Source: Bradyrhizobium sp. LMTR 3 (GTDB lineage Bacteria; Pseudomonadota; Alphaproteobacteria; Rhizobiales; Xanthobacteraceae). Taken from it: DNA of 64,000 nt. The DNA is taken from contig NZ_MAXC01000008.1 of assembly GCF_001693485.1 (NCBI RefSeq), forward strand, positions 1 through 64,000. The letters are read 5' to 3'. Numbering within the stretch: position 1 is the stretch's first letter; each line of letters begins with the position of its first letter. A model generated the notes under the pieces. That model saw only the letters and a program-made list of their open reading frames with translations, had not been told where the DNA came from and did no database searches. Shown one piece after another: positions 59,094 to 64,000 of the stretch. The position numbers were made by a program, and so were the translations under genes.

Positions 59094-61811
59094 ATGGTCC
59101 AAGCCCGCCGCGATCCCGAACAGCGTCCCTCGCCGGAAGCCCTGCTGGAGGCAGCGCGGCGCGAGGAGAGCCGCGCTGGCAAGCTCAAGATCTTTGTCGG
59201 CGCCGCGCCGGGCGTCGGCAAGACCTATGAGATGCTGCAGAGCGCCCACGCCAGGAAGAAGGCCGGCGCCGATGTCGTGGTCGGCATCGTCGAAACCCAC
59301 GGCCGGGCTGAAACCGAAGTGCTTCTGAACGGCCTCGAGGTGCTGCCGCGCCGACGGCTTGCCTACAAGGAGCAGACGCTCGAGGAGATGGACCTGGATG
59401 CCCTGATCGCACGGCGGCCGCAGATCGCGCTCGTCGATGAGCTCGCTCACACCAACGCGCCTGGCAGCCGTCATCCCAAACGCTATCTCGACGTTGAGGA
59501 ATTGCTGTCCCACGGCATCGACGTCTATACGGCAGTCAATATCCAGCACATCGAGAGCCTCAACGACGTGGTCGCGCAGATCACGCATGTGCGGGTCCGC
59601 GAGACTGTGCCGGATTCCGTGTTCGACCGCGCCGACGCCATTGAGCTGATCGACCTCACGCCCGACGATCTGATCCAGCGGCTGAAGGAGGGCAAGGTCT
59701 ATGTGCCCAAGCAGGCCGAGCGTGCGCTGGAGCATTATTTCTCGCCGGGCAACCTGACCGCGCTGCGCGAACTGGCGCTGCGGCGTACCGCCGAACGCGT
59801 CGACGAGCAGTTGCTCACCCATATGCAGGCCAATGCCATAGCGGGTCCCTGGGCGGCGGGCGAGCGCATCCTGGTTTGCGTCAGTGAAGATCCGCGAGCG
59901 GCCGGGCTGGTGCGCTATACCAAGCGGCTGGCGGACCGGCTGCACGCGCAATGGACCGCTGTTAGCATCGAGACGCGCCGTAGCCTGCAACTGACCGACG
60001 AGCAGCGCGACCGGCTGGCCGACACCATGCGGCTGGCGGAAGCGCTCGGCGGCGAGGCGCTGACCATCCCCGGCGTCGGCCGCCGCATCGCCGACGACGT
60101 GATCCATTTCGCGCATGCCAACAACGTCACGCAGATCATCATCGGCAAATCGACCCGCTCCTGGTGGTTCGAACTGACGCGCGGTTCTGTCGTGCACGAT
60201 CTGGTACGCCGCGCCGGCCATATCAGCGTCCACGTCATCCCCGGCGACGAACAGGGCGTGGCGAAGGCGGCGGTGCAGACCGCGGCGCGGCAGGAGCCGT
60301 TCAACCTGCGACCCTACATGATGGCGCTGCTGTTCGTCGCGATCGGTCTCGGCGCTGCCGAACTGATCCAACCGATGTTCGCTGGCATCGAGAACGTCGA
60401 TCTCGTCTTTCTCACCGCCGTGGTCGGCGTCGCCGTTCGCTACGGGCTTTGGCCATCGCTGCTGGCGAGCGTCGCGGCGTCGCTATGTTACAATTTCTTC
60501 TTCATGCCGCCGTTCTATACCTTCACCATTGCCGATCCGACCAACGTCGCCGCCTTCTTCTTCTTCATGCTGATTGCGCTGCTGGTCTCCAATGTCGCGG
60601 CACGGGTGCGCTCTCAGGCCGACACCGCGATCGGCCGGGTGCGCACCACCGAATCGCTCTACGCCTTCAGCCGCAAGCTCGCGGGAACCGCGACGCTGGA
60701 CGACGTGCTGTGGGCGACCGCCTATCAGACCGCGTTGATGCTGAGGGTGAGGGTGGTGCTGCTGTTGCCGGAGGACGGCGTGCTCACCGTGAAGTCGGGC
60801 TATCCGCCCGAGGATCAACTGGACGAGGCCGACCTTGCTGCCGCCAAATGGGCCTGGGACAACGACCGTGCGGCCGGGCGCGGCTCGGATACGCTGCCGG
60901 GCGCCAAGCGGCTATTCCTGCCGATGCGAACCGGGCGCGGCGCGATCGGCGTCATCGGCATCGACGACGACCGCACCGGTCCGTTGCTGACGCCGGATCA
61001 GCGCCGCCTGCTGGATGCGCTGGTCGATCAGGGCGCGCTGGCGATCGAGCGCGTGCTGCTGGTGGAGGACATGGACCGGGTCAAGCGCACGGTGGAATCC
61101 GACCGGCTGCGCGGCGCGCTGTTGACCTCGATCTCGCACGATCTGAAAACGCCGTTGGCCTCGGTGCTCGGCGCCGCTTCCACCCTGCGCGATCTCGGCT
61201 CCAGCCTCAACGACGACCAGAAGAACGAACTTCTCGCCACCATGATCGACGAATCCGAGCGCCTCAATCGCTTCATCGCCAATCTGCTCGACATGACCAA
61301 GCTGGAGTCCGGCGCGATCGTGCCGAATACCGCGCGGCATGACGTCTCCGAGATCGTCGGCAGCACGCTGCGCCGCGCGAACAAGATTCTGCTGCATCAC
61401 AAGGTGTCACTGGAGCTCAGCACCAATCTGCCGATGCTGGAGCTCGATGCCGTGTTGTTCGAACAGGTATTGTTCAATTTGCTTGACAACGCGGCCAAAT
61501 ACGCGCCGGCCGGCACCACGATTTCGATCCGGGGCACGCGCGATCAGGCAAGCGTGTCGCTGCAGATCCTCGACGAAGGCAGCGGTATTCCGCCTGCGGA
61601 GGTGGAAAGCGTGTTCGACAAATTCTATCGCGCTCACAAGGGCGACCACGTCCGTGCCGGCACCGGGCTGGGGCTCGCCATCTCGCGCGGTTTCGTCGAG
61701 GCGATGCATGGCACGATATCGGCCGCCAATCGTAACGATCGCTCGGGAGCCATCATCACTATTCGACTGCCCGTCCCGGCCTCCGATAGCGCGCTGGATA
61801 CCGCCGCATGA
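59094..61811 (+). CDS. kdpD: Osmosensitive K+ channel histidine kinase KdpD
   Basis: A 905-residue kinase. The KdpD N-domain carries Walker A GAAPGVGKT (36-44) and the Walker B-like VDELAHTNAPGSRHPKR. A Usp-like domain (ERILVCVSEDPRAAGLVRYT) follows, then four close membrane helices (about 400-505). A GAF-like region, H-box SISHDLKTPLASVLGAA and an ATPase domain with NLLDNAAKYAP and GTGLGLAIS complete it. It senses low K+ or turgor and phosphorylates KdpE, whose start overlaps its stop (ATGA). Confidence 0.97.
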   Translation: MVQARRDPEQRPSPEALLEAARREESRAGKLKIFVGAAPGVGKTYEMLQSAHARKKAGADVVVGIVETHGRAETEVLLNGLEVLPRRRLAYKEQTLEEMDLDALIARRPQIALVDELAHTNAPGSRHPKRYLDVEELLSHGIDVYTAVNIQHIESLNDVVAQITHVRVRETVPDSVFDRADAIELIDLTPDDLIQRLKEGKVYVPKQAERALEHYFSPGNLTALRELALRRTAERVDEQLLTHMQANAIAGPWAAGERILVCVSEDPRAAGLVRYTKRLADRLHAQWTAVSIETRRSLQLTDEQRDRLADTMRLAEALGGEALTIPGVGRRIADDVIHFAHANNVTQIIIGKSTRSWWFELTRGSVVHDLVRRAGHISVHVIPGDEQGVAKAAVQTAARQEPFNLRPYMMALLFVAIGLGAAELIQPMFAGIENVDLVFLTAVVGVAVRYGLWPSLLASVAASLCYNFFFMPPFYTFTIADPTNVAAFFFFMLIALLVSNVAARVRSQADTAIGRVRTTESLYAFSRKLAGTATLDDVLWATAYQTALMLRVRVVLLLPEDGVLTVKSGYPPEDQLDEADLAAAKWAWDNDRAAGRGSDTLPGAKRLFLPMRTGRGAIGVIGIDDDRTGPLLTPDQRRLLDALVDQGALAIERVLLVEDMDRVKRTVESDRLRGALLTSISHDLKTPLASVLGAASTLRDLGSSLNDDQKNELLATMIDESERLNRFIANLLDMTKLESGAIVPNTARHDVSEIVGSTLRRANKILLHHKVSLELSTNLPMLELDAVLFEQVLFNLLDNAAKYAPAGTTISIRGTRDQASVSLQILDEGSGIPPAEVESVFDKFYRAHKGDHVRAGTGLGLAISRGFVEAMHGTISAANRNDRSGAIITIRLPVPASDSALDTAA

Positions 61812-62497
61812 ATGCCGCTCAGATCAAGGTTCTGGTGATCGACGACGAGCCGCCGATCCGCAAATTGTTGCGCATGGGGTTGAGCACGCAGGGCTACGAC
61901 ATCCTCGAAGCCTCCAATGGCAAGATTGCGCTGGAGAAGCTCGCGGAAGGCCCGGCGCTGATTATCCTCGATCTCGGCCTGCCTGACATCCAGGGCCATG
62001 ATCTCTTGCGCATGATCCGCGGCCGCAACGAGAGCGTGCCGATCGTGGTGCTGTCGAGCCGCGGCGACGAGGCCGGCAAGGTGCAGGCGCTCGACCTCGG
62101 CGCCGACGACTATCTGACCAAGCCGTTCGGCATGGACGAGTTGCTGGCGCGGATGCGCGCAGCGCTCCGGCACCAATTGCAGGTGCAGGGCGAGCGGCCG
62201 GCATTCCGCGCAGGCGATCTCTCGGTCGATCTGGTGCGCCGCATCGTCAAGGTCGGCGAGCGCGAAGTAAAACTCTCGCCGAAGGAATACGAATTGCTGC
62301 GCGTTCTGGTGCAGCATGCCGGCAAAGTGCTGACCCATCGCTTCCTGTTGAAGGAGCTGTGGGACGAGCTGACGGATGCGCAGTATTTGCGCGTCTATGT
62401 CCGCCAGCTACGTCAGAAGATCGAAGCCGATCCTGAGCGCCCGCAATTCGTGCTGACGGAGACCGGCATCGGTTATCGGTTGCGCGCGCCGGATTGA
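61808..62497 (+). CDS. kdpE: Response regulator KdpE
   Basis: A 229-residue OmpR-type regulator. The receiver has VLVIDDEPPIRK, Asp in LIILDLGLPDIQG and Lys in DYLTKPFGMDELL. The winged helix has VKLSPKEYELLRVLVQHAGKV in two parts and ends RQLRQKIEADPERP and ETGIGYRL. It activates the kdp promoter. It is the last gene of the operon. Confidence 0.97.
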   Translation: MNAAQIKVLVIDDEPPIRKLLRMGLSTQGYDILEASNGKIALEKLAEGPALIILDLGLPDIQGHDLLRMIRGRNESVPIVVLSSRGDEAGKVQALDLGADDYLTKPFGMDELLARMRAALRHQLQVQGERPAFRAGDLSVDLVRRIVKVGEREVKLSPKEYELLRVLVQHAGKVLTHRFLLKELWDELTDAQYLRVYVRQLRQKIEADPERPQFVLTETGIGYRLRAPD

Positions 62498-62655
62498 TCA
62501 CACCTCCGATAGCCGCTGTCCCCGCACTTGATCGATCGTCGTGCGGGTCAGCTTGCCGATGCGGCGTCGCCATGAAGTGGTATGCTTCCCTGCGGGAACC
62601 TGACCTGTGGTAGGACCTTCCGCCCAGGTGATCCAGAGCAGGAGGACCCAACGCC

Positions 62656-63261
62656 ATGGCTGAGAGCGTCATGTATCACGATGGTAACAGGCAATTGCAG
62701 GATCGGTTCGACAGCCGCCGGATTTCGGATCGGCTGGAAGAGAAGCTGATGCGCAAGCAATTCTCCGCCGACGACAAGCAGTTCATCGAAGGCCTGCCGT
62801 ATTTCTTTCTGGCAACCGCCGATGCCGAGGGGCGGCCCGATTGCTCATTCAAGGGCGGGGCGCCGGGGTTTGTGCGCATCACCGGGTTGTCCGAGCTCGC
62901 ATTTCCCGACTATGACGGCAACGGCATGTTCAAGAGTCTCGGCAACATCGTCGTCAATGCCGATGTCGGCCTGCTGTTCATCGCCATGCACGACAAGCCG
63001 CGGCGTTTGCGTGTCAACGGCAGCGCCAGCGTGAGCGACAGCGACCCGCTGCTGGCGGAGACCGTCGGCGCGCAGCTCATCGTTCGCGTGACGGCGCGCG
63101 CTATCTTCCCGAACTGCCCGCGCTATATTCCGACGATGAGTTCGATCGAGCCGTCGATCTATGTGCCTCAAGCCGGACAGGACGCACCGGAGCCGGCGTG
63201 GAAAGGCTTTGCGGATTTCAATGACTGCATCCATCCGCGGCAGCCGACATTCAAGGGTTAG
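62656..63261 (+). CDS. Pyridoxamine 5'-phosphate oxidase-family (FMN-binding split-barrel) protein
   Basis: A 201-residue protein. The split-barrel core has FIEGLPYFFLATADAEGRPD, GAPGFVRI, LAFPDYDGNGMFKSLGNI and GLLFIAMHDKPRRLRVNGSA, close to the PNPOx-like putative flavin-binding proteins that lack true PdxH function. The C-terminal part has CPRYIPTM. It may bind FMN or F420/haem. It has its own promoter region after kdpE and no partner gene. Confidence 0.85.
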   Translation: MAESVMYHDGNRQLQDRFDSRRISDRLEEKLMRKQFSADDKQFIEGLPYFFLATADAEGRPDCSFKGGAPGFVRITGLSELAFPDYDGNGMFKSLGNIVVNADVGLLFIAMHDKPRRLRVNGSASVSDSDPLLAETVGAQLIVRVTARAIFPNCPRYIPTMSSIEPSIYVPQAGQDAPEPAWKGFADFNDCIHPRQPTFKG

Positions 63262-63294
63262 GGAGCGATTGTAGCCCACGCCGAAAATCGCCCT

Positions 63295-63434
63295 CGTCGT
63301 CCCTGCCTAGTGCGCAATTGCGCACGGGGCGCAGGGACCCATAACCACCGGCCTGGATTGCAGCGACGGCAACTGGCCCCATCGCGCCGCAGATAAGCCG
63401 CGGCGTATGGGTCCCTGCGTTCGCAGGGACGACG
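63295..63434. repeat. Dispersed repeat with inverted ends between convergent genes
   Basis: CGTCGTCCCTGC (63295-63306) is mirrored exactly by GCAGGGACGACG (63423-63434). Inside, GCAGGGACCCATA and TATGGGTCCCTGC form a second inverted pair. A partial copy (GCGTTCGCAGGGACGACGG) also occurs at 54141-54159 before kdp. It probably acts as a terminator for the genes on both sides. Confidence 0.65.
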
Positions 63435-63464
63435 GCGAAAGTATTTGCAATGAACGGAAGCGGC

Positions 63465-64000
63465 CTAGACCGCCGTCATCTCGCCCTTGATGCAGGCGTC
63501 CCGCAGCTTGAATTTCTGGATCTTGCCCGATCCGGTCAGCGGGAAGGCGTCGACGACATACCAGTGTTTTGGCGTCTTGTGCGGGGCGAGCGAGGCGCGC
63601 ATGTAGGCGATCAGCTCTTCCTTGTCGATCGCGGCGCCGGGTGCCGGGCGGATGAAGGCTGCGACCTCTTCGCCCCACTTCTCATGCGGCAGGCCGATGA
63701 CGGCGACCTCGCCGACCTTGGGGTGCTTGAACAGCAACTCTTCCAGCTCGCGCGGATAGATGTTTTCGCCGCCGCGGATGATCATGTCCTTCAGCCGGCC
63801 TTCCACGGTGCAGTAGCCGCGCGCGTCCATCGCGCAGAGATCGCCGGTGTGCAGCCAGCCGTCGGCGTCGATCGCAGCCGCAGTCGCATCGGGCATTTCG
63901 AAGTAACCGATCATGACGTGATAGCCGCGGGTGCAGAACTCGCCGATCGTGCCGATCGGAACGGTCTCGCCGGTGTTGGGATCGATGATCTTGGTTTCCA
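63465..64000 (-). CDS. Acyl-CoA synthetase (AMP-binding), C-terminal part, runs off window
   Basis: The frame is open to the window end, so the start lies beyond base 64000. The visible ~178 residues hold the ANL-family A8 region (LHTGDLCAMDARGYCTVEGR), then LKDMIIRGGENIYPRELEE, a GLPHEKWGEEV segment and the catalytic Lys loop FPLTGSGKIQKFKLRD. These define a fatty-acyl or medium-chain acyl-CoA synthetase that activates acids to CoA esters via acyl-AMP. The C-terminus is complete. It is convergent with the PNPOx-like gene. Confidence 0.9.
   Translation of the reverse strand, partial: ETKIIDPNTGETVPIGTIGEFCTRGYHVMIGYFEMPDATAAAIDADGWLHTGDLCAMDARGYCTVEGRLKDMIIRGGENIYPRELEELLFKHPKVGEVAVIGLPHEKWGEEVAAFIRPAPGAAIDKEELIAYMRASLAPHKTPKHWYVVDAFPLTGSGKIQKFKLRDACIKGEMTAV

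Noticed and set aside
1..64000. CRISPR arrays or prophage
   Set aside because: No regularly spaced direct repeats with unique spacers, no cas genes and no phage structural genes are seen. The repeats present are isolated palindromes.

Overview
The window reads as a chromosomal segment of an alphaproteobacterium, most likely Bradyrhizobium or a close relative. The grounds are the high G+C coding style, an intact kdpFABCDE locus, a soluble NAD-linked formate dehydrogenase beside an oxalate/formate-type MFS carrier, a tRNA-Ile(CAU), and several dispersed palindromic repeats of a kind I associate with bradyrhizobial intergenic regions. The assignment rests on recognition, not on a database search.

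Layout. (1) 1-18.6 kb is accessory: a cut-off IS701-like transposase, a secreted methyltransferase, a DoxX-like membrane protein, a TetR-controlled RND efflux pair (5426-6667 and 2211-5399), an orphan OmpR-type regulator, a DUF3313-like plus patatin lipoprotein pair, an HK/RR pair, a second RND efflux pair (13235-17406) and two small exported proteins. (2) 18.6-33.2 kb is a catabolic island of unknown substrate. A leftward operon (family I CoA-transferase-like A and B, 2-hydroxyacid dehydrogenase, class II aldolase, FGGY kinase, DMSO-reductase-family molybdoenzyme, AhpD-like protein) faces a rightward set (polyamine-type ABC transporter with a fused permease, IclR regulator, FAD-linked 2-hydroxyacid oxidase). 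The intergenic region carries two near-identical palindromes that look like IclR operators. (3) tRNA-Ile(CAU) at 33.6 kb, then two orphan solute-binding proteins. (4) 36.4-43.4 kb is a molybdenum-cofactor block: a degenerate MoeA-like protein, a MoeA fused to a periplasmic-binding-like domain, mobA, fdhD, mobB, canonical moeA and a TusA-like sulfur carrier. (5) 43.5-53.7 kb holds an NtrC-type sigma54 activator and its Cache-domain kinase, an oxalate/formate-type transporter, and formate dehydrogenase as an FdsG-FdsB fusion plus FdsA. (6) 53.7-62.5 kb holds nested repeats, a tiny membrane peptide and kdpFABCDE. (7) The end holds a flavin/FMN-binding-like protein, a repeat, and the C-terminal part of an acyl-CoA synthetase running off the window.

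How the parts work together. Blocks 4 and 5 form one functional unit: Moco synthesis and guanylation (moeA, mobA, mobB) and sulfuration (fdhD) supply the formate dehydrogenase. Between the sensor kinase gene and the transporter gene lies a complete-looking sigma54 promoter: two identical 13-bp palindromes (46936-46948, 46960-46972), an IHF-like site (46995-47007) and a -24/-12 element (47025-47040). I infer that the NtrC-type regulator next door activates oxalate/formate uptake, and possibly formate oxidation, from it. This circuit and the catabolic cluster of block 2 are the two best candidates for undescribed biology. Block 2 also shows an unusual Mo-ligand region and a CoA-transferase subunit that seems to lack the usual catalytic Glu.
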